Shown piece after piece: positions 1 to 8,363 of a DNA stretch of 64,000 nucleotides. Position 1 is the stretch's first letter; every line of letters starts with the position of its first letter. The notes below the pieces were generated by a model. It saw only the letters and a program-made list of their open reading frames with translations, had not been told where the DNA came from and made no database searches. Source of the DNA: Pelagicoccus mobilis (GTDB lineage: Bacteria > Verrucomicrobiota > Verrucomicrobiia > Opitutales > Opitutaceae); assembly GCF_016595505.1 (NCBI RefSeq), contig NZ_JAENIL010000034.1:1-64000 (forward strand), written 5' to 3'. The position numbers were made by a program, and so were the translations under genes.

Positions 1-68
1 GATTGGAGAAGGAGAAGATAACCTGCGATCGCGTGACAAGCACGCTCCCACAATTGTTGGACAGTCTC

Positions 69-1181
69 TCAGTCAGATGGAGTGGAGCTGTAGACTGAAA
101 CGGCGCTCGACTTGAAGAAAAGCCAGATTCGGTTCTCGGGAGCGATCTTCAGTTCCGCGACAGCGTCCTGAGTGAGTTCGACAAGGAATTCGTTTCTCCC
201 TGCTTTTGCGATTAGGACCTGTTTGCCATCTACTTGTGACAGCTTTTGCGTTTTTGCTTCGATCCAGTTTCTTGCGGAGACACCTTGTATCCGATTATTG
301 GATAATAAAACATCCTGTGAGCGGATTCCCAATAGAACCTTTTCGCCTGGGGTGTGGTGGCTCGCTGAGACTGTGATCAGTTGTTCGGTTTCTGAACCCT
401 CTAGGCGTATCTGAGTTTCGAAGTTCGAACTCTGAACGACTTCTCCTCTCACGATATTCTCGAATCCCTCGTCAGCGGCTGCCGCATATACTTCCGGCGT
501 ACTGAAAACATCGGTGGGCGTTCCTTGAGCAACCTTTTTGCCTCGGTTAAGCGCTACCACCTCGTCGCAGAGTGCTAAGAGTTCCGCTGGGTTGTGTGAG
601 ACGATTAGGAGTGGAATTTTAAAGGTGTCTCTGATCCGTACTAGATATGGAAGTATTCGATGCCTAAGTTTCCAGTCTAGGGAGGCGAGAGGTTCGTCTA
701 GGATGAGAAGCTTCGGACCAGAGCAAAGGGCTCTGCCCAGAGACACGCGTTGGCGTTCGCCGCCGGAAAGCTCAGTGATGTTTCGGTCGAGTAGGGGTGC
801 GAGTTCTAAAGTTTGTACAACTTCACTGAATACAGATTCAGTATCTTCGCCGGATTGCCTAGCCCTCTTGGACCCCGACTCAAGGTTTTGACGTACATTC
901 CAGTGTGGGAAAAGCAAATGATCCTGAGGAACATAACCGATCGCTCGTTGCTCTGCTTTGAGGGCTACGTTCGCGCTCGAGTCGAGCCACGTTTCGCCGA
1001 GGCAAACAAGTTTTCCTTTTGCCTCACCGCGAAGCCCCGCCAAAGACTCTAGAAGGGTGGTTTTTCCGGAACCGGAAGGTCCAAAAATACCAATCGTCCG
1101 TTTTGAGGATGAGAAGATGAGGTCAAGGTTGAATTGGTCGAGCTCAACCTGTATGGATAAATCGAGTACAGGAGTGCTCAT
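69..1181 (-). CDS. modC: Molybdate ABC transporter ATP-binding protein
   Basis: ATPase of a high-affinity molybdate (possibly tungstate) importer, acting on the cytoplasmic face with ModB. The 370-residue protein shows a Walker A motif GPSGSGKT at residues 34-41, the ABC signature LSGGE at 138-142 and Walker B ending LDEP near 164. The C-terminal third beyond about residue 235 has the length and place of the TOBE-type molybdate-sensing region of ModC proteins. Its ATG overlaps the modB stop codon (ATGA), so it is translationally coupled as the last gene of modABC. Assignment to molybdate rather than sulfate or another anion rests on the three-gene set and the long C-terminus. No molybdenum-cofactor gene lies in the window. 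Confidence 0.9.
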   Translation of the reverse strand: MSTPVLDLSIQVELDQFNLDLIFSSSKRTIGIFGPSGSGKTTLLESLAGLRGEAKGKLVCLGETWLDSSANVALKAEQRAIGYVPQDHLLFPHWNVRQNLESGSKRARQSGEDTESVFSEVVQTLELAPLLDRNITELSGGERQRVSLGRALCSGPKLLILDEPLASLDWKLRHRILPYLVRIRDTFKIPLLIVSHNPAELLALCDEVVALNRGKKVAQGTPTDVFSTPEVYAAAADEGFENIVRGEVVQSSNFETQIRLEGSETEQLITVSASHHTPGEKVLLGIRSQDVLLSNNRIQGVSARNWIEAKTQKLSQVDGKQVLIAKAGRNEFLVELTQDAVAELKIAPENRIWLFFKSSAVSVYSSTPSD

Positions 1182-1840
1182 CGGCGTGTGACCTCTTGCT
1201 TGGGGGTTGATAGTTTCTCTGCTAGAAAAACTGCCAGGAAACCTACCGCGAGGGCGATAAGGAGTAATCCATTCGCTTGCTCTTCGTTCCCTGCTTGTTG
1301 AGCGCTGTAGATTGCTGATGAAAGCGTTTGAGTTCGGCCAGGAATATTACCGGCCAGGATAACGGTCGCTCCAAACTCGCCCATAGCTCGTGTAAAGCCT
1401 AGAACCGCCGAAGCCAGGAGACCGCGACTGGCGAGAGGTAGGGTTACGGTAAAAAAGGTTTGCCAGCTACTGTATCCTAGGGTGCGGGCCATTTGTTCGA
1501 GTCGTGGATTGACGGACTCGAAGCTTACTCTTGCGGTGCGAATGACGAGCGGGAAGGACATAACACCACAAGCGATAACTACTGCTTTCCAAGTTAGGAG
1601 TACATCGAGGCCGAGTTTTCCGAGCAGACCATCGTCAGCAAAGGTTTGCAGTAGCAGGAATCCTACGGCGGTCGGTGGGAGTACCAAAGGTAAACTCGTG
1701 AGAGTGGATACTATATTCTTCCCCCAGAAATTGTATCTGGCTAGCAGATACGCGATCAGTGTTCCGGGCATTAGTACAACCCCAGTGGAAAGGGAGGCCC
1801 ACAGAATCGTGGAAGATACGATTTCGCCTATGCTGCTCAT
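1178..1840 (-). CDS. modB: Molybdate ABC transporter permease
   Basis: Inner-membrane permease of the molybdate importer, 220 residues, about the usual ModB length. It has five or so hydrophobic segments and the cytoplasmic loop typical of these permeases, with a [11 protein letters not shown] stretch near residues 150-160 that matches the conserved region contacting the ATPase. The start codon overlaps the end of modA and its stop overlaps the start of modC, both by four bases, so the three genes form a tight operon read toward the left edge. Confidence 0.9.
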   Translation of the reverse strand: MSSIGEIVSSTILWASLSTGVVLMPGTLIAYLLARYNFWGKNIVSTLTSLPLVLPPTAVGFLLLQTFADDGLLGKLGLDVLLTWKAVVIACGVMSFPLVIRTARVSFESVNPRLEQMARTLGYSSWQTFFTVTLPLASRGLLASAVLGFTRAMGEFGATVILAGNIPGRTQTLSSAIYSAQQAGNEEQANGLLLIALAVGFLAVFLAEKLSTPKQEVTRR

Positions 1841-2652
1841 TTGCCGGGAGTCACAACGAATCCCGCAGATTCGAAGATTTGTCGAGCGTTGGGGCCCTGT
1901 AAATAGCTCAGGAACCTGCTGGCTTCCGAAGGTTGGGCAGTTGAGTTGAGGACGGCGGCTGGATAGAGAATCGGTTCTTCCGTTGGTTGCGGAAGCTCAC
2001 TGAGGATTTTAACTTCCTCGGAACGAGCGAGAGCATCCGTCCGATAAACGATGCCAAGTACATCTTTGCTGCCCGCGACTTGAGCGAGAGCGGCCCGGAC
2101 ATCAGGGCAAGGCGAAAGCCTCCCTTCGGCTTGAATGGAATCCCAAAGCGAACCTCTCTCGGGACAACTGACTGATTCGAGTACTCTCTTCGCGTAGTTG
2201 CCAGCGGGCACATAAGAAGGGTCGCCGATTGCGAGGTATGAGAAACTCGCCTCGCAAAGGTTCTGAATTGAGGCTGCAGTCTCCTCTGCTTTTTGGTGGG
2301 CGATGAGTACGAGCTGATTTGAAAGGAGAGGGTAGATCGACGTCGAATCCACGCGCCCTGCTTGTGCCAGTTTTTCCATCCACACTGGATCGGCGCTGAT
2401 GAAGAGGTCTGCCTTTGGGCTGGCTATCAGTTGCCGGGCGAGAGCTCCGGTGCCGGCGAAATTGTAAACCAGTTCGATGCCGTTATCGTTGGTATAGCTC
2501 CTTCCGATTTCCTGGATTACGTCGGTCAGGCTGGCAGCGACAAAAACGGTGAGCGTCTTATGCGAGTTTTGCGTTCTCTTTCCGCAGCCGAGCAACGCAG
2601 CGCAGCAGAGTGCGAGCATGAGTGCGTTGCGGATACGAAGAAACGAGAGCAT
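1837..2652 (-). CDS. modA: Molybdate-binding lipoprotein
   Basis: Substrate-binding protein of the molybdate importer. I chose the ATG at 2652 rather than a TTG at 2670, because it gives a clean lipoprotein signal ([23 protein letters not shown]) with lipobox LLGC and the lipidated Cys at residue 23. The mature part opens with [11 protein letters not shown], the usual ModA start that binds the oxyanion, followed by a GTGALARQL loop of the same role. The lipid anchor would hold it at the inner membrane. It overlaps modB by four bases. The 82-bp gap to the upstream sulfatase shows no clear terminator, so read-through from that gene is possible. Confidence 0.88.
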   Translation of the reverse strand: MLSFLRIRNALMLALCCAALLGCGKRTQNSHKTLTVFVAASLTDVIQEIGRSYTNDNGIELVYNFAGTGALARQLIASPKADLFISADPVWMEKLAQAGRVDSTSIYPLLSNQLVLIAHQKAEETAASIQNLCEASFSYLAIGDPSYVPAGNYAKRVLESVSCPERGSLWDSIQAEGRLSPCPDVRAALAQVAGSKDVLGIVYRTDALARSEEVKILSELPQPTEEPILYPAAVLNSTAQPSEASRFLSYLQGPNARQIFESAGFVVTPGK

Positions 2653-2752
2653 GGAGACGATCCATGGCAAAGAAGGGGTATCGCTGACAAACGTTTTTGC
2701 TCCGAGCTGTGCAGAATGAGCTATCTAGGATTTACTAGCGAAACCGAGTAGA

Positions 2753-4141
2753 TCAGCGACGGCGGCGGTTGCTGCGTGGATTTGCGTCAGCATCGTAGTG
2801 TGGATTTGCCTCGGGCAGCTGGGCGTTGACCTGAAGGAGCCAATCGTTGAGTTGTTTTGAGAGCTTGTCCCTTAAGTCCGGATTAGAGCGGGAGAGGTCT
2901 TTTGATTCCGAAATATCGCGGTCAAGATCGTAGAGTTCCAAAGAACCCGTTTCCCAGTCTTTCAGGAGTTTGTATCGGCCGGAAATGATGGCGGACTGTG
3001 GTTTTTGGCGTGGGCCGCGACCGTAGTGGGGATAGTGGAAGTAGAGAGCGTCGCCTTGACGATCCAGTGTCGTCGCTGAGTCTTGCAAGACCGATACTAG
3101 GCTGGTGCCAGCAATCTCATGGTTGAATGAGACTCCTGCGAGTTCAGCGATCGTTGGATACAAATCGTATCCGATCGTGGGTACCTGAGAGTTGCTTTTT
3201 CCCTCGATCCCGGGGCCAGAGACGATGAGGGGAACTCTAATGCCGCCTTCGAGGAGGCTGCCTTTCCCGCCATTTAGCGGAAGGTTCTGGCTCGCTCGAC
3301 GATTGCCGGCTGCGCCGTTGTCCGAAGCGAATATGATGTAAGTCGTGGACGTTAGATCGAGTTCGCGAATCTTGGCAAGGAGAGCCCCGATGCTTTGATC
3401 CAAGTCCCAGGTCATTGCTGCAAATTCTGCATCTTTATGTCTCTTGCCTTTCGCTACCGAATTGAACCTTTGGATACTTTCTCTTCGAGCTTCAGTCGGA
3501 GAGTGCACTGCATAGTGGGATAGCTGCAGGTAAAATGGAGTGTTTGCTTCTGCTTGCTTTTCTATGAAGTCGATTGCCCGCGAGGTGACTCCGAAAATAT
3601 CTTTTGGGTTGTTGCCGTTTGTGTTCTCCGAGTCGCTGTTTGAGGTACTGCCGTCGTGTACATCGAATCCGTGCTTGCCAGGGTTCGAGCGCCCGAGGTG
3701 CCATTTGCCGAAATGGGCGGTCTTGTATCCATTTTGGTTGAGTAACTCTGCGATTGTGATCTCCGAGGTTTTAAGCTCCGTCCGATTCTCGACTTCTACG
3801 AGCTTGTGGTAAGCTTGTGGATTACTACGACCGGGAGAGGTGATGTGGAGTTCTGCTGGCGACTTTCCGGTTAGGATCGATGCTCGACTAGGAGTGCAAA
3901 GTGGAGCAGGGGAGTAGGCGTGCGAAAAACGCATGCCCTGTTCAGCAAGTTGGGCTATGCTGGGTGTTTGATAGTAATCGCTCTGGGAGAAATCGAGTTG
4001 CTCGTGTAGGGCGACTGACGTACCCGTCCATCCCAAGTCATCGACGAGTATAAAGACGAAGTTTGGTTTTTCGCCGCTGGCGACGAGATGCAGTGTGCAA
4101 TGAAGAGTGTGGAGTGTGAAGAATAGGAGAAGACGCATCAT
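2753..4141 (-). CDS. Secreted type I sulfatase (arylsulfatase family)
   Basis: Formylglycine-dependent sulfatase of 462 residues, expected to remove sulfate esters from a polysaccharide or oligosaccharide. A signal peptide occupies about residues 1-22, followed by the metal-binding VFILVDDLGW segment. The signature CTPSRASILTG starts at Cys82, the residue that would become formylglycine, with Arg86 in place; the GKWHLG motif is also present. The C-terminus is short and Arg-rich. It starts 12 bp after the stop of the DUF1566 gene, so the two are probably co-transcribed. No formylglycine-generating enzyme or anSME is in the window, so activation must come from elsewhere. The substrate cannot be told from sequence alone. 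Confidence 0.9.
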   Translation of the reverse strand: MMRLLLFFTLHTLHCTLHLVASGEKPNFVFILVDDLGWTGTSVALHEQLDFSQSDYYQTPSIAQLAEQGMRFSHAYSPAPLCTPSRASILTGKSPAELHITSPGRSNPQAYHKLVEVENRTELKTSEITIAELLNQNGYKTAHFGKWHLGRSNPGKHGFDVHDGSTSNSDSENTNGNNPKDIFGVTSRAIDFIEKQAEANTPFYLQLSHYAVHSPTEARRESIQRFNSVAKGKRHKDAEFAAMTWDLDQSIGALLAKIRELDLTSTTYIIFASDNGAAGNRRASQNLPLNGGKGSLLEGGIRVPLIVSGPGIEGKSNSQVPTIGYDLYPTIAELAGVSFNHEIAGTSLVSVLQDSATTLDRQGDALYFHYPHYGRGPRQKPQSAIISGRYKLLKDWETGSLELYDLDRDISESKDLSRSNPDLRDKLSKQLNDWLLQVNAQLPEANPHYDADANPRSNRRRR

Positions 4142-4153
4142 TCTGGGGCTGAT

Positions 4154-5359
4154 CTACGACTCTGATAGTCCACCACGTACGCAGCGTACTAGGTTTTGGA
4201 TACGAATGACATCTCCTTGAGGACCGCGACCGTGTGGGTATCTTGACGGGTCGCCCACTTTGGGGTCGCTTCTTTGAGTGCCTGCTCCATGTACGTCGAG
4301 CAGTTCATATTTTCCGGAGCGACGGTCTTGCATGAAGCCGAGTCCACGGCCGAAGGAGAAGTAAACCGCTGTAGATGCGTTGCGAGCGCTCAGGTGGGTG
4401 GTGCTGCTCCAGTACTGGCCGTAGTCTTTTTGCCCGCCTTCGTTTGTTATTGGGGTACATTCAAATATGGGGTCAATGGCAGCGGAGTTTGTGGTGTCCG
4501 GCGATCGAGTATAGTCGAGAATGCTTTGCAGTTCCTTGGCATCGGGAAGTCTCCAATCGGAATATCCAGCAAGTTCGAGGTTCTCTGCGTATTCAAGGGC
4601 GCTCGGCCAGTCCATGCCGTCTAGGCTGTCGGCCTTCATCCAAGTGAGACCGGTGGCCCGATCGGTGACGGTACCGTCTCCATTGTCGACGAAGTCGTTT
4701 TGCCCGTAGTCGGGATTTTCACGAACGTATAGGGTGTAGAATTTCTTTTCCCCTCGACGGTTTTTGATGGGGTAGCCCTTTATGCGACCGTCGGCGAAAT
4801 TGACGCCAAACATTGTTTCGCTTCCCCACATGGTCGTGCTGACGTACTTGGTGGAAGTAGCGAATTGGGAATCGATAAGGCGTTCGCCTTTTCTGTCGTC
4901 CCCGTATTGGAAAGCGAATACAGAATTATCGATGAATGGCTTTAGGCTAGCTTGGCTGCTGTGTGGGCCGGGATCGACTCCGTCAAACTGGATCAAAGAA
5001 TAGAGTTCTTTGATTGTGGGAAGTCTCCAATCGGAATGTCCTCCGACTCTGCACTTAGAGGCGTCTTGCTGCGCTTGTTTGAACGTTTTCTTTGTTCCAG
5101 CGTCTTTGGTCCACGTGAGTCCAGTCACGAGGTCGCTAATGGTTCCGTCTGCGTTGTCCCGGTATCTGGGCTGGTTCGTCTCATAAACCGCATCCTGTCC
5201 GTAGAACGAATTCCCGGGAGTCGGCTGTTTTATCGTTTTCCGCGTGTCGTATGATTTCGTCTGAGCGGTGTCGACGATGGGGTAGTCCCCGGCAGCGTTT
5301 AGAAGTTGCGTACCTATGGTACAGATTAAGAGAAGCGGTTTGATCCAGGCTATTTCCAT
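4154..5359 (-). CDS. Secreted protein with two DUF1566 (Lcl C-terminal-like) domains
   Basis: A 401-residue exported protein with a signal peptide of about 22 residues. It contains two copies of the DUF1566 pattern: each has a D-N-x-D-G-T opening, a TGLTW motif, then a W-R-L-P motif (HSDWRLPTIKEL near residues 108-119, YSDWRLPDAKEL near 265-276). DUF1566 domains adopt a C-type-lectin-like fold in the related Legionella Lcl adhesin, so carbohydrate or surface binding is a fair guess, but no enzymatic role is known. It is the first gene of a minus-strand run, 12 bp before a sulfatase, which suggests it binds or presents the substrate. The biochemical function is unknown. Confidence 0.8.
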   Translation of the reverse strand: MEIAWIKPLLLICTIGTQLLNAAGDYPIVDTAQTKSYDTRKTIKQPTPGNSFYGQDAVYETNQPRYRDNADGTISDLVTGLTWTKDAGTKKTFKQAQQDASKCRVGGHSDWRLPTIKELYSLIQFDGVDPGPHSSQASLKPFIDNSVFAFQYGDDRKGERLIDSQFATSTKYVSTTMWGSETMFGVNFADGRIKGYPIKNRRGEKKFYTLYVRENPDYGQNDFVDNGDGTVTDRATGLTWMKADSLDGMDWPSALEYAENLELAGYSDWRLPDAKELQSILDYTRSPDTTNSAAIDPIFECTPITNEGGQKDYGQYWSSTTHLSARNASTAVYFSFGRGLGFMQDRRSGKYELLDVHGAGTQRSDPKVGDPSRYPHGRGPQGDVIRIQNLVRCVRGGLSES

Positions 5360-5450
5360 TTTGGCAAAAGTGATTTTCCAGCGGAATGACCGCCGGAGGA
5401 ATGTTTGCCTGATACTATAGCCCGCTTCTTATCTGAAGTCGGTTGATTAC

Positions 5451-5466
5451 ATTACAAAATTGTAAT
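5451..5466. promoter_or_regulatory. AT-rich inverted repeat upstream of the DUF1566 gene
   Basis: ATTACAA and TTGTAAT form 7-bp arms around two bases, about 92 bp upstream of the DUF1566 start codon. It may be an operator for that gene or part of the end of the opposite transcript. No regulator can be assigned. Confidence 0.35.
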
Positions 5467-5486
5467 CTTGCGGAGCAATTGCCCTG

Positions 5487-5507
5487 CCCCGGGGGCTTGT
5501 CCCGGGG
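5487..5507 (-). terminator. GC hairpin downstream of the TonB-C-like gene
   Basis: CCCCGGG and CCCGGGG arms of 7 bp around a 7-base loop lie just past the stop codon of the minus-strand gene that ends at 5529. No T-run follows on that strand, so termination would be weak or Rho-assisted. Confidence 0.35.
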
Positions 5508-5528
5508 GTGAACACGCTTAGGTCTGGT

Positions 5529-6368
5529 CTAGGACCTAATGGCTGGGAACTTGATTTGCTGCGTGGCCTTTACGGTAACTTGCTTTCCGTCTTTTACCGG
5601 TGGTTCGAAGACCCAGTGTTCAATCGCTTGATACATGAGCTCCAAGGCTTCGTCTTGAATATTTCCTTCTCTTTTCAGTAGCGAAAGTAATCGGACATGA
5701 CCGTTGGTGTCGATGTAGAATTCGAACGCTGCCTGGCCTCCGCTTTTTGATTTCAACAGTGACTTGGGAATGGAAGGTTTGACCGCGTGCACGACCTTGA
5801 CGGGTTGGTCTAGCTCTTTGAGATCGTATACTCTGTACGGGAGTCTCTTGTAGGATTGAGCTGCGTGGTTTTGCGCGTAGAAGCTTGAGAGCGCTGTTTG
5901 GTAGATCGGGTCGTTGTTTCTCTCATCTGTTTCTTCGAGTTGGAAGTTTATCTCCAAGTCGATGATGACAGGCACGGGAACTCCTCTATCTGTCGGAGGG
6001 TAGAACGCCCATTGGCCGACGACTTTGTTGATTTCTTTGATGAAGGCGCGATCAGTTGCGTAGAGAGGAAGCCAGTCTTCAAGTTTACCTTCCTCGTTAA
6101 TTGAGAGGCTTAGTAAAACGCTGCCATGCTCGACTTTCTTACGAAGGGAACGAGGAAATTTGGGATGTGGATCCGTTAGAATTCCGATTTCGTACCTATT
6201 GTCGCCCGCCTCATAGTAGGTGGGCTGGTTTTGTACGACTTTGTTTAGGGTGGATGATTCGTTTGTGAATGTGATGGTCGCAAATTCGGTCGGTTTATCA
6301 TTTGAGGCCGATAGTGAGAGGCCTCCAATTGTACATGCGACAAAAAGCGCTGTAGCCTGTTTTTTCAT
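5529..6368 (-). CDS. Exported protein with two TonB C-terminal-like domains
   Basis: A 279-residue protein with a likely cleavable signal peptide (MKKQATALFVACTIGGLSLSAS). Two segments, about residues 55-160 and 185-278, each resemble the TonB C-terminal domain: a P-x-x-P-x-S-L opening (HPKFPRSLRKK, KPSIPKSLLKS), a G-x-V/A-x-x-x-x-x-I-x-x-x-G strand pair, and a W-x-F-x-P-P ending (WAFYPPTDRG, WVFEPPVKDG). The proline-rich spacer and the ExbB/ExbD neighbours of a true energy transducer are missing. It may be a periplasmic adaptor or an atypical TonB relative; annotating it simply as TonB would overstate the case. It stands alone, preceded by a 0.65-kb non-coding region. Confidence 0.65.
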   Translation of the reverse strand: MKKQATALFVACTIGGLSLSASNDKPTEFATITFTNESSTLNKVVQNQPTYYEAGDNRYEIGILTDPHPKFPRSLRKKVEHGSVLLSLSINEEGKLEDWLPLYATDRAFIKEINKVVGQWAFYPPTDRGVPVPVIIDLEINFQLEETDERNNDPIYQTALSSFYAQNHAAQSYKRLPYRVYDLKELDQPVKVVHAVKPSIPKSLLKSKSGGQAAFEFYIDTNGHVRLLSLLKREGNIQDEALELMYQAIEHWVFEPPVKDGKQVTVKATQQIKFPAIRS

Positions 6369-7023
6369 AGCCCAAAGTTGGTTGTGGATTCTTGTATCTC
6401 TTCCTGAGAATAGGGCAGGCTCTTGAGTACAGTTCCGCTCAAATGCACTGGTGCGGAATTGTCCTTAAAGATCGTATACAAGACACGAGTCGAAGTGAGA
6501 GGCGGGCTCTTGCCTGTCTCCTTATACGATCACGGATGACATTTCGTCCGTGGCGACGTCCGCCTCGGACTGTTTGCGAAACGCAGATACGTTTCGCCTC
6601 CCCATACCGAATCGGTTATAAGTAGGCCCGATTGGAAGGCCGAAGAGGGAGTGATGGTTGGATTAGATGGGTCATGTTCCTGTTTTTCGTTAGGCTAATG
6701 GTGAAACAGAACAATCTCTTTTAGGGTGACCGCACGCTTTGTAATTTAAAATAGAATACGAAAAGTATTACGTGCTTCCTGTTGTTTTGACTAAGGAATA
6801 TACTTTGGATTACGGCTAATCGCAACCATTGGAGAGACTAATTACGACTGCTGTTCTGTAAGTGATTGACGGTGAACCGAGATGAACTGACTAGGGTGTT
6901 TAATCCCAAAGATGTTTCCCTAGTTGGTTCGCCTTGGTTACTTTGAAGGGTTCCCTATGGATCGATAGATTCAGGGTTTATTAGCCCCTAATGGACGATG
7001 TAGTTGGATGCCCTTTGCTGAGT
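6369..7023. other. Non-coding region with clustered hairpins
   Basis: This 655-bp stretch lies between the TonB-C-like gene and the DUF1080 gene, both on the minus strand. No convincing open frame is present on either strand. Its left part (6429-6597) holds four successive stem-loops, described separately; the rest (about 6600-7020) is AT-richer with scattered stops, and I see no gene, tRNA or known riboswitch in it. Confidence 0.6.
6429..6597. repeat. Array of four stem-loops, possible structured leader RNA
   Basis: Four inverted repeats follow each other. 6429-6462 has 10-bp arms with one G-U pair; 6470-6531 has 9-bp outer arms GATCGTATA/TATACGATC around an inner imperfect stem; 6547-6569 has 9-bp arms with one mismatch; 6576-6597 has perfect 8-bp arms GCGAAACG/CGTTTCGC. 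They sit 60-230 bp upstream of the minus-strand start codon at 6368, so they may be transcribed as its 5' leader. They could also be a decayed palindromic repeat element. Confidence 0.5.
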
Positions 7024-7749
7024 CTAATCGACGATTGAAGCGATCTGGTGACTAGCGGGGCCGCTACTCGGTAGCTCCAAGATCCTTATGTTGCGAAACC
7101 AGATGGGAGCTCCCTCGGATTCCAGGCAGAGGTAACCTTTGCGTATTTCCGCATCGCGAATTCCGTTTACGAACTTTCCGTTGATCGAGAGTTTAACGTT
7201 ACCGTCCACGCAAACGACGACGTATTTATTCCACTCGCCACGTCCCTTGCAGCGAAACTCTGTGGACTTGCTTCGTTTGCCGCGCGGGTTTTCGGGAGTC
7301 ACTTCGAGGCCGAAGGATCCGAACAGTTCCCCGCTAACGTAGGCCGGATCTTTGTCGTGAATCTTTGGCCATTCGAGCTCGAGCATTTGTACCTCGACTC
7401 CGCGGGGCAGGCGACGGTGGTCGAATGCTTTGCCTTCGCTCCAGACGAATACCCCCGAGTTCCCGCCAGGTTCGTGGTGCATCCATTCGACTTCGAGTAT
7501 GAAGTTCTCGTATTGACGGTCTGACCGCATCACTCCGATTGGAAGACCCGTGCATTTGAGGATCCCATCTTCTACGAACCATGTGCCCGGGCTGGTGTTA
7601 ACGTCGACCCAGCCAGTGAGGTCTTGCCCGTTGAATAGCGACTTCCACTCGCCGGTTTGGGCGAAAAGAATGGGTGAATAGAGAATGACCAATAGTGCTC
7701 CAACAGTTTTCACGATAGTAGGGTGAGCCCACTTGAGGTATAAAGCCAC
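7024..7749 (-). CDS. Secreted DUF1080 (3-keto-disaccharide hydrolase-like) protein
   Basis: A 241-residue exported protein made almost wholly of one DUF1080 domain, a concanavalin-like beta-sandwich. It opens with the family hallmark [11 protein letters not shown] after a signal peptide of about 30 residues and includes [18 protein letters not shown] and a C-terminal RNIRILEL strand. Members are abundant in Verrucomicrobiota and Planctomycetota, and some hydrolyse 3-keto-glycosides, so that activity is possible but not shown. The only good start is a GTG at 7749 with no strong ribosome-binding site. It is separated from the GH86 gene by a 0.6-kb divergent intergenic region. Confidence 0.8.
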   Translation of the reverse strand: MALYLKWAHPTIVKTVGALLVILYSPILFAQTGEWKSLFNGQDLTGWVDVNTSPGTWFVEDGILKCTGLPIGVMRSDRQYENFILEVEWMHHEPGGNSGVFVWSEGKAFDHRRLPRGVEVQMLELEWPKIHDKDPAYVSGELFGSFGLEVTPENPRGKRSKSTEFRCKGRGEWNKYVVVCVDGNVKLSINGKFVNGIRDAEIRKGYLCLESEGAPIWFRNIRILELPSSGPASHQIASIVD

Positions 7750-8363
7750 TATGATTTTACTTTATAGGTTGAGTTTGTTTTAAGTTCTTATTGTATACAA
7801 AACACAAATACGGCGTTGGTATGAGGTTGGGACGGGCGTGCTTTGGCTTGTTTGTTCTACTCCTTGTTGGGGCCGAATGATCGGGGGATGGAGTAGGAGG
7901 AGTATGCAAAAGGGAAATTTTTAAACCTTGTTGCGTGAATATTCCATTTTCGATTTAAGGCAGTACATCAAGTTTTGGATACGAAACTTGAGTGGAGAAA
8001 ATGGGTAGCTAGGCTTCTCGTTGCTGAAATTGATGTAGCCATCATGCTACAGTGGTACGTGTACGAATTTGCGCTATCGAAATGTACCTCGATTGAAGTG
8101 CCCCAACATCCTTATCTCCTGAACGCTTTTGCCCTTAATAGATCGGAGAAGTTCTATGCCCTCTTTGCGGCGTCGACTCTCTGTACTCTGATTGTAGGCA
8201 CAAACCGTTAGAGGATAGGAATGTAGTACATAAACAACCACAGCTTCGTCTTGATCTCTTCGCTCGAACCGACGTTTGGCCTCCGAGCCGAGTTTTTAGC
8301 TGTGGAATAGCGGCTCCGCTTGTCGGTTTCGCTCGACCCTAACCCTATACGAACACCTGAAAA
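7750..8363. other. Divergent intergenic region between DUF1080 and GH86 genes
   Basis: 614 bp that must hold the promoters of both neighbours. A 78-codon TTG-start frame at 7975-8211 looks random and was not called. Near the GH86 side (8238-8336) an imperfect long inverted structure is visible: CCACAGC near 8237 pairs with GCTGTGG near 8302, and CGAACCGAC near 8268 nearly pairs with GTCGGTTTCG near 8320. No clear -35/-10 pair was found. Confidence 0.45.

Noticed and set aside
7975-8211. 78-codon plus-strand frame before the GH86 gene
   Set aside because: It starts with TTG, lacks a ribosome-binding site and any recognisable motif, and its composition looks like non-coding DNA.
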